Origin: Neoceratodus forsteri
Lineage: Eukaryota > Chordata > Ceratodontiformes > Ceratodontidae
Direction of reading: 5' to 3'
DNA length: 64,000 nucleotides
NCBI GenBank assembly: GCA_016271365.2
Contig: CM057455.1
Span: 1,557,536,501 to 1,557,600,500, forward strand
In this document: piece by piece, positions 21,901 through 32,577 of the stretch
Position numbering within the stretch: the first letter of the stretch is position 1
How the letters are laid out: each line of letters begins with the position of its first letter
The notes under the pieces: generated by a model
The model's database searches: none
What the model was told of the DNA's origin: nothing
The model's input: the letters and a program-made list of their open reading frames with translations, nothing else
Program-made: the position numbers and the translations under genes

Positions 21901-22124
21901 TTAGAAAAGAAACCTGCAATGTTCCAAGAGATTAGAAAATGGGCATTAGACTTTGTTTCAGTATGTAGTTCTTTATCTTCTACAAGTCAATCTGATTGTG
22001 TTTCCAACAGCTCAAATCTATTACAAGTAGAAACATTAAATACCACTTTTTCCTGATTTGTCCCTTTTAGTGATTTAGATATAGGACTATTATGGTAAGA
22101 AAAATCATTTGTGTTCACTATATA

Positions 22125-23290
22125 TTGAATTCACTCAGAACCCAATATGCTGGCCTCTTAGCTAAAAAGGCAGAGTTGGCACTGACCGCATGAAGACCCA
22201 TTACTTGGAATCCAGTGAGCGGGCAGGGAGATTTTTAGCACTCTAACTCTGGAAGTTGGAAGCCCTAAAAATGATTTGGGTCCTCGCCCTAATTTGGCAT
22301 TGGTCAACAACTCTTGGGACATCACGGCGGTTTTTAAGGATTTTTACGCCTCTGTATACTCTCCTGATTCTGGCGCTCCCCCTATGCCAAAGGAAATCTC
22401 AGAGTATTTAAACCACACTGCTCTCCCCTCTCTATCACCTCAACAACAGGCATCTCTTCAGCAGCCCATTTCCATATCTGAGGTTCTACAAGTCATAAAA
22501 CAGCTCCCCCCATAATAAAGCCCCTGGACCCAACGGTTTCTCCGCCAAGTTTTACAAAACGTTTGTGGGCGAGCTGGACCCCCATGGCGCTGGTCTCCCT
22601 GGATGCTGAAAAAGTTTTTAACCCAGTCTTGTGGCCCTTTTTGTTCACTACTTTACAGAGATTTGGTTTCCCCAGAGAATTTCTCAGGTGGATTCAAATA
22701 CTTTACCATGCCCCCACAGCATGCATCTGGTGCAACGGGGTTCTATCTGACCCCATATGATTGCAGCAGAGAAAAAGGTAGAGGTGCCCCCTGTCCCCTT
22801 TCCTCTTCACGCTGTATATAGAACCCCTTATCCGTTGACTCCACTGTAGTCTGTCAGTTCACGGGATTCAAGTAGGGCACGCAGGACACAAACTGTCAGC
22901 ATATGCTGACGATCTGCTTTTGCATGTTGAGGATCCCCAAGACTCCATCCCAGCCTCCATCACTGAGATCGAGAACTTTTCTACTCTTGCCAATTATAAA
23001 TTAAATCTGAACAAATCCAGAGTCCTCTCTCAACCACTAGCTGAATAAGCGAGAGGTGATGGAGATGGGGCTGGTATGGGAACCCCGCATGCTTACATAT
23101 CTGGGGATTAAGATTCCACGTTCTCTCTCAGGCCTTTTGAAACATAATCTTTCTCTCCTTATACATACTATTAAGCAGTACCTGAACTGATAGTCTTCCC
23201 TCCCTCTATCTCTCTGAGGATGTATAAGCATCATAAAAATAAATGTCCTGCCCGGAATCTTGTGTCCCCTTGGGATGCTCAACATTCATC
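22125..23290 (+). pseudogene. L1-type LINE ORF2, second part (reverse transcriptase)
   Basis: Continuation of the L1 ORF2 after the Vingi-like insertion. Blocks: LRTQYAGLLAKKAEL (about 22136-22180), DITAVFKDFYASVYS (about 22318-22362), NKAPGPNGFSAKFYKTF (about 22513-22563, one shift before it), LVSLDAEKVFNPV (about 22590-22628; the family has DAEKAFD), and SAYADDLLLHVED (about 22895-22935). LTYLGIKIPRSL lies near 23093-23128. The element ends at about 23290 in the palm/thumb region without the C-terminus or poly-A, so the 3' part is missing. Multiple frameshifts make it inactive. Confidence 0.8.
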
Positions 23291-24340
23291 TCCCAAAAGC
23301 TTAACTCCAATTCCTCAGTTCTTTTTGCTAAATTGTCAATCATTTTGACAGTCCTGAGATCAACTCATTTAGGCCAGCAATTGATATGTTCTTTTTAACG
23401 AAGCCCTGCCATACGTCATTCATTGGGGCTTTTTGTAATGAAGGCTGGGTAGTTGATTGTTCTTTTTGTGGCTGTTGTCCCGCATCAGGATCTGACATTT
23501 TTTCTGCATTCTCTGTTGCTGTTTGTACTATGCTATCTGTTTTTTTATTAGTGACCTTTTTATTTTCAGAGGAGTCTGTTTTGTCCACTGTGTCCTTTTG
23601 TAAGGTAGATGTAGCCTTTGTCTGTTCCTGGTTTTCGGTATTCTCCGTTTCTGAGTTGGCTTCTGCTTTGGTTGCTTCTGTACTTTTGTCCACTGTTACA
23701 GCCTTATTTTCAGTTTGCTCTTTCCTCCCCAAGATTTCTCCTTTGGTTATATGATCCTAAATTTGCTTTTTAATTCCTTTTGTAGCGTTCTGCTCCATTT
23801 TCTCCATGGTAGTTTCTGGGATGCGTCTGGATCCATGTTGTCCTCCGTTGCTATGGCAGCCTGTGTGCTGTGTTGCTGGAATGCATCTGGTGTGGCCCAG
23901 TTCAGTAGTTGGTTTTTGACAGAGCAAAGCAAATGCCCAGGTTTGTAAGCTTTTTTGCTTATCCCTTGTTTATTTGTTTTTGTGCAGTATCTTTCACCGA
24001 GTTTGGCGTTAAGTTCCCTTTCTTCTCTGGTGCTGATTCTGATGAGATACTTTCTGACCTTTCAAATAATTTTCTCCTAGGTGAGTATTCCTTTTCTTTG
24101 AGGTTTGAGGGTTTAAAAAAGAAGATTGTTTTGAGAATGCTTTTCCTGAAGGATCTGGTAAATCTCTTTCAGAAATATTGCCAGGATTTTTTTCTATCAG
24201 GGATTCGGGTGCTGCTGTTCTCCTAGTGACCCTTACATTTTTTTTTGAGTGGCTAGTTTCTGCGTTTTATTTTTACTTATTTTAATTGACTCTTTCGCTT
24301 CTTGCACACTTTTGAGCTTTTTCAACATGCCAGTACAGAA
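23290..24340 (-). pseudogene. Lys/Glu/Thr-rich antisense ORF, probably a retroelement ORF1
   Basis: The minus strand has an open stretch of 130 codons (23340-23732) rich in Lys, Glu, Thr and Gln, with related frames upstream to about 24230. Near its end, IAGLNELISGLSK and the shifted continuation MIDNLAKRTEELELSFWEMN look like a coiled coil. That pattern resembles the N-terminal part of L1-type ORF1 proteins, but no RRM or C-terminal domain follows because the plus-strand L1 begins at 23290. It could be the missing N-terminal ORF1 part of the minus-strand L1 at 8895-15840, or an independent fragment. A host exon is unlikely given the surroundings. Confidence 0.4.
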
Positions 24341-24358
24341 TGTTTTAAGATGAATTAA

Positions 24359-24836
24359 AGAGGACAGGAAATCATTTCTAATTGGCAGCAGTTTATAAAG
24401 TTCTTATTCTCAAAATGATATGCATTACACTAAATAATCCATATTTAGCTGTACCTGAATAAAAAGTGATATGAAAAACCGTATTTTGAATTATTTTGTT
24501 TTTATAGGCAGCATTCTTTTATAGTTCTCTTCATGGAACCAATAATTTGGAGTTTTAACTAAGCCATGATTTGTGCACAGAACTCTTAGTGTAGTTCTGA
24601 TAGGCCAACAGCTCATAAATGGCATTCCGTGCACAAACCATAACATAGTAAAAACTCCAAATCACAGGTTCCACGAAGAGAACTGTAGCAGAATGCTGCC
24701 CATAAAATTAAAACAATGCAAAATACAGTTTTTATTCAGGTAAAGTTAAATATGGATAATTTAGAAGAATGCATATAATTTCTGAGAAGAAAAACTTTAT
24801 AAACAGCTGCCAATTAGCACAAATTCCCTGTCCCCT
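24359..24836. mobile_element. Kolobok/T2-like palindromic MITE at TTAA
   Basis: A 478-bp element whose two halves are reverse complements along almost their full length. It starts AGAGGACAGG and ends CCTGTCCCCT, and is flanked by TTAA on both sides (24355-24358 and 24837-24840). Matching landmarks on the arms include CAATTAG/CTAATTG next to GCAGC, GTGCAC near the centre, and GGAGTTTT against AAAACTCC. TTAA duplication with AGGGGA-type ends is the signature of Kolobok elements, including the T2 MITEs of Xenopus; piggyBac also uses TTAA but usually starts with CCY. There is no coding capacity. Confidence 0.8.
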
Positions 24837-24842
24837 TTAACA

Positions 24843-25650
24843 TAGACTTTGACGGCAGATAAGGACCGCTAGGCCCATCTAGTCTGCCCATTTCCCTACC
24901 TACAGGATAGGCCACAGATCCTATTTAACAAACAGCCTATATCTTCCTGCCCCCCACAAGAATTGCCTTATGTCTGTCCCATGCATTCTTGAATTCTCCC
25001 ACAGTTTTAGACTCACAACTTCCTCAGGAAGGCTGTTCCATGCATCCACTACCCTCTCTGTGAAATAATACTTCCTCACATTGCCCTAGACGCCCTCCTT
25101 CTATCTTTAAATTGTGTCCCCTTGTTCTTGCACATCTCTTTTTCTGAAAGATGCTACCCTCTTGGACTTTGTTGATTCCCTTGAGGTACTTGAAGTTTCT
25201 ATCATGTCCCCCCTCTCCCTTCTTTCCTCAAGGGTATACATATTAAGCTCCTTTAGTCTCTCCTCATATGGCTTCTCTTGCAGACCCTGCACCATTTTAA
25301 TTGCCCTCCTCTGGACTGCCTCTATCCTGTCTATGTCCTTGCAGAGATGGGGTCTCCAGAACTGGACACAGTATTCCAGATGGGGTCTCACCAACTGTCT
25401 GTACAGAGGGATAACAACTTCCTGTTTTCTGCTGCTGATGCCTCTCCCTATACATCCCAGTATACCCCCGGCCCTCCCTACTGCCTTCTCACATTGCTTG
25501 CTAACCTTAAGGTCATCTGATATGATTACCCCCAGGTCCCTTTCCTGTTTTGTTGTTGTTACTACCTCCCCACCCATTGTGTATTCTTCCCTGGGTTCTT
25601 GTTTCCCAGGTGCATTATTTTGCACTTTTTGCATTGAATCCTAGCTGCCA
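24843..25650 (-). pseudogene. CR1 LINE ORF2: reverse transcriptase end and 3' UTR
   Basis: Minus-strand 3' part of a CR1 copy. The 3' terminus lies at 24843 with CATAGACTTTGACGGCAGAT, the conserved CR1 end of this genome, directly beside the TTAA palindrome. Upstream is the C-terminal domain, open at 25107-25634: ERDLGVIISDDLKV, LEYCVQFWRPHL, RRAIKMVQGL, LEERRERGDMIE. The FTERVVD...NGLP block after it is degenerate (about 24985-25090). The reading is nearly intact, so the copy is fairly young, but a shift near 25650 separates it from the catalytic region. Confidence 0.9.
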
Positions 25651-27876
25651 TCGTCTGACCATTCCTCCAACCTTGCCAAGTCCCTTTTCATCCTTTCCGC
25701 CTCCTTGTGTATCAACCCTGTTGCAGATCTTTGTGTCATCTGCAAAGGTATACTTTCCTTCAGTCCCTCTGCAATGCCACTGATGAAGACATTAAAAGGA
25801 CTGGACCCAATACTGAACCCTCGCGGTACCCCACTAGTAACCGCCCTTTCTTCAGAGTGGACTCCATTTACAATTACCTTCTGTGTCCTGTTGTCCAGCC
25901 AATGTTTTACCCAGGCTACCACCCTGGGACCCACTCCCAGGCTGGTTAATTTGACTAATAATCTTTTGTGTGGGACTGTGTCAAATGCCTTGCTAAAGTC
26001 TAGGTAGGCCATGTCCACAGCCCCTCCCTGGTCTACTACTTTGGTCACCCAGTCAAAGAAATCTATTAGATTCGTCTGACATGACCTTCACGCTGTGAAC
26101 CCATGCTGCCTTAGATCCTGTGCTCCACTGACCTCTAGGTACTCAACTATTCTTTCCTTCAGAAGTGACTCCATCACTTTCCCTACCACAGAGGTCAGAC
26201 TGACAGGTCTGTAGTTTCCTGCCTCTGTCTTGGTCCCACTTTTGTGAAGGGGAATCACATCCGCCTTCCTCCAGTCCTCGGGTACCACACCATCCTCCCA
26301 TGATTTATTAAAAAGAGTAGCCAGTGGTTTCACTAGCTCCTTCCTTAATTCTTTTAGAATTCTGGGGTGAATTCAATCAGGACCCATTGCTTTGTCCACC
26401 TTCAGTTTTAGGAGTTCTTGCAGAACCCTTTCTTCTGTGAAAGGACTGGGATCGACCCCTATCAAAGTGCTTCTGTTAATTGGATTAGGCACTTCCTCCT
26501 CCTCTTTTGTAATACTGAGCAGAAATATTCATTCAGTATTCCTGCTTTTCACTGTCCCCTGCCCACCCACCGTTATTCTATTCAGCCTCACTATCCCTCC
26601 CTTTGTCTTTCTATGCTCGCTGATGTACCTATAAAGGTTTTATCCCTTTCTTAACTGAGTTGGCTATCTTTTCCTCAGTTTGGGCCTTTGCTATTCTGAC
26701 TCCCTCCTGCTTCTTTCTGCCTTAACTGGTACACCCTCTGTCCTGCTCCTTCTGTGTTTCCTTATACTTCTGGAATGCTATCTTTTCTTCTTGACTTTCA
26801 CAGCCACCTCTTGAGAACCATAGTGGCTTTTCTTTCGTTTTGATTTGTTTATTTGCTTCACACAAGGCTTGTTGCCTCTGTGATGACAGTTTTGATAATT
26901 CCCCATTGTTGCTCCACCTCCTTCTAGCCTGTTTGCTAGTGCTTTTCTGAGGCACTCTCCATCCTGCCAAAGTCAGCCCTCCTAAAGTCCAGTACCCTCA
27001 CTTTTGTATGGCTTGACTCTGTAGCTGAGTTTAACGTGAACCACACTGTTTGATGGTCACTTGTCCCCAGATGGCAACCCACTTCTAGATCTGAGATCCT
27101 CTCACTGCCCCCGTTTGAGAGTACGAGGTCTAAGATTGCTCCCTCACGAGTGGGTTCTGAAACTAGCTGTCTAATGCCTGCCACCTGTAGGGCATCAAGA
27201 ATGGCCCTGCTCTTGGATGTCGCTGCAGCAAATGTGCTCCAGTTAACATCTGGCATATTCAGGTCTCCCATCAACAGTATCTCCCCTTTCTCTGCCATTC
27301 CAAGAATGCCTTCCATCATATCCTTGTCCATTCCTTCCCCCTGACATGGGGGTCTGTACACAACCCCTGTGCAGATTGTGGTGCCCTTTCCAGTCTCCAA
27401 GGTGACCCACAGTGCCTCCTCTCCTCCTGTTTACTCTTTTGTTCAGTTGCTTTTATCCCTTCCTTTACATAGAGAGCTACTCCTCCCCTCTTCTCCCTGC
27501 CTGTCTCTCCTGTAAGTTATGTACCCTGGTATGTTAACATCCCAGTCATAGTTCTCTGTGTACCATGTTTCTGTGACTGCTACGATATCCAGGCATCCCT
27601 CTTCCATTAAGGCCACCAGCTCAGGAGCTTGTTGCCCAGACTACGAGCATTGGTACTCATTACCCTCCATTTCCTGATGGCCTTACCCCCTTTTGCCCCA
27701 TCCCTGTCCTTCTTGCCTTTGTCACTTTCTCCATTTACCCCTGCCCTTCTCCCTATCGACACCTCCATGTTGGTGTTTGCCACACTTACTACCGTGATTG
27801 TTTGGGGGGCTAGGATTTCCTGCTCCTTTCCAGTGCCTCCCCCCTTGGCTAGTTTATAAGCTTGCCAATGAAGCAT
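25641..27876 (-). pseudogene. CR1 LINE ORF2: endonuclease and catalytic reverse transcriptase
   Basis: Main body of the same CR1 ORF2. Endonuclease blocks: TNARSLGNKL (about 27620-27650), AVTETWYTEN-like sequence (about 27545-27590), GEILLMGDLNMPDVNWS (about 27245-27295) and LGTSDHQTVWF (about 27033-27066). Reverse transcriptase: NYRPVSLTSVVGKVMESLL (about 26165-26222), AYLDFSKAFDTVPHKRLLVK (about 25965-26024), SGVPRGFSIGSSPFNVFI (about 25775-25830; the family has VPQGSVLGPVLF) and FADDTK in a shifted frame (about 25730-25750). At least four frame changes are present (26936-26970, 26640-26660, 26333, 25750). Confidence 0.9.
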
Positions 27877-28380
27877 TTAAACCTATCACCTAGGATCCTG
27901 GTTCCCCTCCCGGACAGATGCAGCCCATCATGCCAGTATAGGCTTGCATCACTCCAGGTGGACCCCAGTCCCAATGAAGCCAAATCCCTGAGCTCCACAC
28001 CAGTTTTCAACCACACAGATTGAATCCATGTGCGGAACACCCTAGCCTCTCCTATGCCATAGATGGGTAGCACCTCGAGAAGGTTACCATGCGTGCTACT
28101 TGACTAAGGCCCCTCCCCAATTCCACAAACTCTTCCTGCACTTCTCTAATCCCTTTCTTAGCCAGGTCATTTGTCCCTAAGTGGACAATGACATCCAGCT
28201 CCCTTCCCTGTGCAGCTGCTCCAGCAATCCTGAGGATTCGCTCCCTGTCCCTCCAAGCCATGGCGCCAGACAGGCACCTTACCTCCCTCTCCCCTTCCTT
28301 GCCCAGTTCTACCTTCCTAACAATGGAGTTAAGGCGCTTTACCTTCCATTGTGGCATATTCTGTTTATGCTCTGATTTAT
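27877..28380 (-). pseudogene. CR1 LINE ORF1: SGNH esterase domain (5'-truncated)
   Basis: The C-terminal part of CR1 ORF1. LDVIVHLGTNDLAKKG (about 28145-28190) is the G-x-N-D block of SGNH hydrolases, and HDGLHLSGRGTRILGDR (about 27885-27935) carries the final D-x2-H. The block before it, VRCLSGAMAWRDRERI, is usual for CR1 esterases. The N-terminal zinc motif and the GDS block are absent because the copy is truncated at about 28380, before the unrelated repeat at 28430. ORF1 is split at about 28060-28080. Confidence 0.8.
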
Positions 28381-28429
28381 TTACAAAATCATACTCATGG
28401 GACCTCTGGAATACCGTAGCTGTATAAAT

Positions 28430-29403
28430 CAGTGTTTAGATTTGGTTTATAGAATCTGCTATTCAAGACTGTGAGTTGGCTGATGTTACTTCTTTCACAG
28501 GGGCCATGAATGTCTTTCAGCTGCCCAGAAAGAATGCCTAAGTGGAATGCCAGCCATCCAGAACTCTTACGCAGTAATGTAATTGGTAACACTTGTTCTG
28601 TGGTAAGGCAGAAGATTAGGGTAGCTGCCACTGTACCTTCATAAGTAATGTTCCTGCAGTCATTCACCCCTCACAGGCTTGTGGTGCTGACAGAATAACA
28701 ACGTAGCCTTGAGCAGGAAAATGCCTGCAAGAGAGGGCATTATGACAGAAAGACAGTTGTATATCTTGTGTAGGTGCTGGGGAATAAAATGCCATCTTGA
28801 AACGAGTACATGCACCTCCATTAAGTAAACCTAAACAATATTAACTTGCATATTATGCTATTATGTTCCTCCAGTTAATTGTATTGCCGTGTATATTCAA
28901 TGTTTATATATCAGTGCTGTTGACTTACTTAATAACTTGTAATGTATCATACCTGTCTATAGTCTGTAGATCTGCCTGTAATTAAGCCAGTGCCTTATAA
29001 TTTGTTGCATACATTGTATTGGTCTACTGTCTACATATCTGCTTGTAATTGATTCTGTGTCGCCCCTGAAAAAGGGACCTCTGGTTCCAGTGGGCCTACC
29101 AGGTTACCAAAATTCAATAACTAACTAAATATTTTGCTCTATTTTAACAATCCCCCACATAGTTACAACATCCTGCCCCCATTACCCTCAGTCCTGGTTC
29201 AACTTACTTTGTTCCAGATTGTAGAAAAGTAGTCCCAACTTAGTACTTCTCTCCATTTCAGAGTCAAAACTGGAGTGTCCCACCTTTGCTGCAAGTGCTT
29301 ACTGTACTTGCTTCTCCACCTTGCCTGCCTCATGCAGGTATATGAAGAGGTAGTTCTTGCCACCATAAACTATTTTTAGCCTATCAAGTACTATAGCATC
29401 AGC
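28430..29403 (+). repeat. Dispersed repeat, copy B (unfilled MITE site)
   Basis: Second copy of the repeat at 7525-8895, in the same strand. It lacks the 393-bp MITE and keeps a single TA at 28580-28581. It ends at about 29403 where similarity to copy A stops at TAGCATCAG. Both copies are followed by minus-strand L1-type sequence, which may be coincidence or may mean that the unit regularly lies in L1. The LINE-like tail CCAGTGGGCCTACC is at 29087-29100. Confidence 0.85.
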
Positions 29404-29770
29404 ACACAGTGGATTCAAGTTCACACAGTTGTTTCTGTACTTCATCAAAACTCTTTAATCTTTCACATGTTGCATAGCTTAAATCGGGAATAATATTAAC
29501 TTGCATTCATTGGTTATCTGGATGCCCCATGTTCTTCACTGTAAATAGTGCTGCATTGCCTTTGGCCATGCTATGTAAGACTACAAGGGGGGGTTTTGGT
29601 GGTGTGTCTGGCTCCAGAGCTTTCTGTGGTGTTACCCAGTGTGCTTTAATCACCTGAAAAACGCCCTCCACCTGCAAAGTTTCCAACAGCTGTCAGTGTG
29701 AAATCTCTCTCAGGTTGCACACCTCAGCATCCTCTGACATCTGCCCACTCTCACATTGTGGCATCACTGA
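29403..29770 (-). pseudogene. L1-type ORF1 fragment
   Basis: The minus-strand reading contains NIIPDLSYATCERLKSFDEV (about 29432-29492), similar to the P-D-L-S...R...F-D-x-V block of the L1 ORF1 C-terminal domain. The preceding VEGVFQVIKAHWVTPQKALE (about 29622-29682) fits the inter-domain A-H block, and PPKPPLVVL the R-P-x-I-V strand. Stops are present between the parts. Old and short; clade not resolvable. Confidence 0.45.
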
Positions 29771-30234
29771 GAGTTCCAAATTTTCAAGTCTGATACGGAG
29801 AGGCAGATGGGCAGGTGGCTGGTAGGAGTGAACGGGTGGGCAAGCAGCCGGTCAGAAATGACCGGGCTAGTGGGTGACTTGTAGAAGAGGACTGGATAGA
29901 CCTTACGAGTGGGCAGGCAGGTGGCAGCACAGGATGCTATAGAAATTGCCCACTGCAGTCTGCTCAACTCCTGCAGCAACTCCAATTTAAGCTGCAATCA
30001 CAAGATCGAGGGAAGACTGTATAAAACTACCAACCCCCCCCCCCAAAAAAAAAAATACCCTACAACTACTGAATCTGCATTAGGTCAAAAGACCTAAACC
30101 AAAGCAGTTAATTCTGTATAGTCTCAGGGGATGAAAGGACTATTTTAGGTAAAATAAAAGCATTCAATTACATTTTAACGAGTTTAAAACTTTGTATCTT
30201 AATCAAGAAATATTTTAAAGTAAAATCCTCTTTT
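29771..30234. other. Unassigned interval
   Basis: No gene or known repeat was recognised. It contains a C12/A10 homopolymer pair at about 30034-30055 and direct GGTGGGCAGG-like units at 29810-29930, which look like simple low-complexity sequence. Confidence 0.5.
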
Positions 30235-30392
30235 ATAAGCACAGTAAGGTATGGCTGGGTGTTAGTAGTACTGTGATACCCACACATTCAGGCTGAAGGC
30301 ACTCGACCTGCGACCTCACTTCTCACTATGCCCCTGAGTGTGCTGATATCACAGTGCCATCAACACCCAACCATGTCTTACTCCTCACTTAT
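30235..30392. repeat. Inverted-repeat (fold-back) element with 58-60 bp arms
   Basis: Arms 30235-30292 and 30333-30392 pair with about four mismatches per 20 bp. Shared landmarks: ATAAG at the ends, TGGGTGTT against AACACCCA, and ACTGTGATA against TATCACAGT. The 40-bp loop is GC-rich. It looks like a small MITE; no terminal duplication could be fixed. Confidence 0.6.
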
Positions 30393-30824
30393 GAGCCCTG
30401 TTGCTGCTGTTAGAGCTCTGTTGGCAGTGGCAGTCATTGTTTTGGATGAATTCATCTTACACCATTGGCATCTTCTTCAGAACGTTTACTTTGACTGCAT
30501 ACTACTTTAGTGTTTCATCTGTAGCCCCTTTTACATGACAGGCTCTGTACTGCAACCAGCGGTGCACAGCAACTTCAGCGTTACCTTTGTTGTCGTGTAG
30601 AGCCTCCCAACATCGCATACAAAGTGAGTATTTGCTGAAATGGTGCTCACTGTTTTTCTGGTTCCCTGTTTCAGCATATCATGTCGCATCCACTGGCCAT
30701 GTAATCATTTGGGAGCGCTCATGTCAGTGACAGAGAGCATCTCGCGACACCCTCCTGGTTGTCCGAGTGGTTTCGCAGGCTGCACATCAGCATACCTTTT
30801 CAGAGGCTAGTGTGTGGGATCTTG
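30393..30824. other. Unassigned interval
   Basis: No coding region or repeat recognised. It contains scattered GC-rich words such as CGCAGGCTGCAC, with no frame above 60 codons that resembles a protein. Confidence 0.4.
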
Positions 30825-31138
30825 AACCCGAGTTCAGCTAAGGGTAGCGTAAGATACTGGTACAAAGGCTGAACTTGGGAAAGTAGTTCATTTGCAGTAA
30901 CAAAAGCTAAAAATTATCTAAAAAGTGCTGCAAAAGTGGAGCCATGTTACTGGGCATGTGCTTATGCATATTCACAGCCCATGGGCTATGAATATGCGTA
31001 TGCACATGCCCAGTATCGCACCACCACATTCGGAGCACTTTTTAAGTACCTTTTAGCTCCTGTTACTGCAAATGAACTAGTTCCCTGAGTTCAGCTTTCT
31101 TTCTGGTATCCTAACATACCTTTGGCTGAACTCGAGTT
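30825..31138. repeat. Long palindrome with arms of about 155 bp
   Basis: Two arms meet near 30981. The ends read AACCCGAGTTCAGC and GCTGAACTCGAGTT, and inner landmarks pair: GTAGTTCATTTGCAGTAACA against TGTTACTGCAAATGAACTAG, and ACTGGGCATGTGC against GCACATGCCCAGT. The centre contains CCCATGGG. Such near-full-length palindromes are typical of fold-back MITEs. No transposase frame is present and the flanks show no clear duplication. Confidence 0.75.
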
Positions 31139-31600
31139 GAAAATGTAAATTTCAGAAATCTTGGACTCTCTTGGCCAACCGGAAACATGGCAGCTACACA
31201 GGAAGGGCCCAGAGAGTGATGCAGGGTTCAACGTGTAAAGCCGGCACCAGAGCGCTGCACGGGGAGCAGTATGAAATGCTAACTGACTGTAGTGTTTCAG
31301 ATAGGCACCATGTAAAAATGCCTTATAGGCTATACTGCCTTGAGCAATGCTGCATTTGTCAGCTGTACAACATCACCAGCTAAAAAAAAGCTGATGGGGG
31401 TGCCATGTAGCTGGAGCCCCCTTCTCTTCCCTTGGTTGGCTCCCTGTACCAGCAACAGTTTTGTGAAAAATGAGGATACTGTGATTAGACTAGCATAGAG
31501 TTGCAGTTAATTCAAATTTGAAGCTTCATATTATTCAAATTAGAAGCAACAGTAAGGGCAAAAGTCCAAAATACCAGTAATCGCAATGAGCAGAATCTCT
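31139..31600. other. Unassigned interval
   Basis: Includes a 70-codon frame at 31171-31383 that shows no recognisable domain and no support as a gene. The rest is AT-rich and featureless. Confidence 0.4.
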
Positions 31601-31866
31601 GGGCTGAGTTTTCAAAAGTCTAGACAGAGCACTTTCAGCAGTTGTTCTGACACACTTGCAGCATTTTAAATATATCTGAATGTTTGTGCCCTATTTTCAA
31701 ACATTCTGATGCAGCTACAGCTCATTTACTTACTTAACAGCAAAACAGTGGCGCATGCATCATTTTTGGTGCACTTCTTGCAGTAATTGTGTCAACATTA
31801 GACCATCATGATGCAGTTAGCACGATTGCATCGCAGTCATGACACAAATCTTTGACAATCCAGACC
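31601..31866. mobile_element. Possible MITE with GGGCTGAGTTTTCAAAAG-like ends
   Basis: The left end GGGCTGAGTTTTCAAAAG and the reverse complement of the right end, GGTCTGGATTGTCAAAG, match imperfectly. A similar terminal sequence occurs at 42509-42868. The interior has no frame. The boundaries and superfamily are uncertain. Confidence 0.35.
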
Positions 31867-32315
31867 ATGCTTTTTTTTATTACAGAAGGTTGGTGGGTAG
31901 GGAAGAGAGGAATTGGGGAAGGAAGTGCCCAGTGCTACCCACAGACCTGCCCCCTATATGACTCTGCATGAGGGCAAAGAGTAGCACAGAAAAGGAACCT
32001 TCCAACAGACAGACTAGATGCCTTCTCATGGAATCAAGTTGCTGTTTTCAGGCTCTGCCATGCTGCTAGATCTTTGGGACTTGACCAACTTAGAATCTGC
32101 AGATTTGTATTCCCAACTGGAAGACTGCATGCTCAGAGAAGTTACAGTCAAGGATTCTGATTCTTCACTGACTTCAAAGTCATCCCAGTTTATAGACCCT
32201 GAAGGTGGACAAAACTTATTCTTTAAAGATGCTGTTCAGTGTCTTCTACTATTTTGGGGAATTTTCTTCTTCAGTCTCTGACCCCATGGTTTTCCATTCC
32301 TAGTTACCAGTTGAC

Positions 32316-32537
32316 CTCTGCCAGAGGTGGCATTTCACTAGACATCCTAGAAGTTCTTGCTCCTCTTCCGACATGATCAGTTGCATCCCCTCTGCCAGAG
32401 GTGGCATTTCACTAGACATCCTAGAAGTTCTTGCTCCTCTTCCGACATGATCAGTTGCATCCCCTCTGCCAGAGGTGGCATTTCACTAGACATCCTGGAA
32501 GTTCATGCTCCTTTTCCGACATGATCTCTTCAGGCAC
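32316..32537 (+). repeat. 74-bp tandem repeat, three copies
   Basis: Units begin at 32316, 32390 and 32464. Each contains CTCTGCCAGAGG, a small perfect dyad, then CATTTCACTAGACATCC and CCGACATGATC. The first two units appear identical and the third differs at a few sites (TGGAAGTTCATG, CTTTTCCG). Such homogeneity in old surroundings points to recent tandem duplication. Confidence 0.9.
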
Positions 32538-32577
32538 TGGAATCTGACAGTGAGACCCAGAAGTGGTTGGTGTTTTA

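Larger units (their letters stand above)
18346..22124 (-). mobile_element. Vingi/Ingi-like LINE inserted in L1 ORF2
   Basis: A minus-strand non-LTR element of about 3.8 kb. The 11-bp TTGAATTCACT flanks it at 18335-18345 and 22125-22135, a clear target-site duplication. On the minus strand its 3' end reads CGCTCAATAAACTTTTGAC near 18350-18370. The 5' end is truncated a little before the endonuclease. The clade call rests on the general form of its endonuclease and reverse transcriptase and is an inference; other I-group clades are possible. It is AT-rich, unlike the host L1. Confidence 0.8.

Noticed and set aside
24355..24840. piggyBac origin of the TTAA element
   Set aside because: The ends start AGRGGACAGG rather than the CCY form usual for piggyBac; Kolobok/T2 fits better, although no transposase is present to prove it.
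25114..25644. A 176-codon plus-strand frame
   Set aside because: It is the shadow of the minus-strand CR1 C-terminal domain at 25107-25634.
31171..31383. A 70-codon plus-strand frame with several Cys residues
   Set aside because: No domain, no neighbouring signals and no reason to prefer it over chance.
32316..32537. The tandem triplication as a CRISPR array
   Set aside because: Units are contiguous, with no unique spacers, and the surroundings are eukaryotic.
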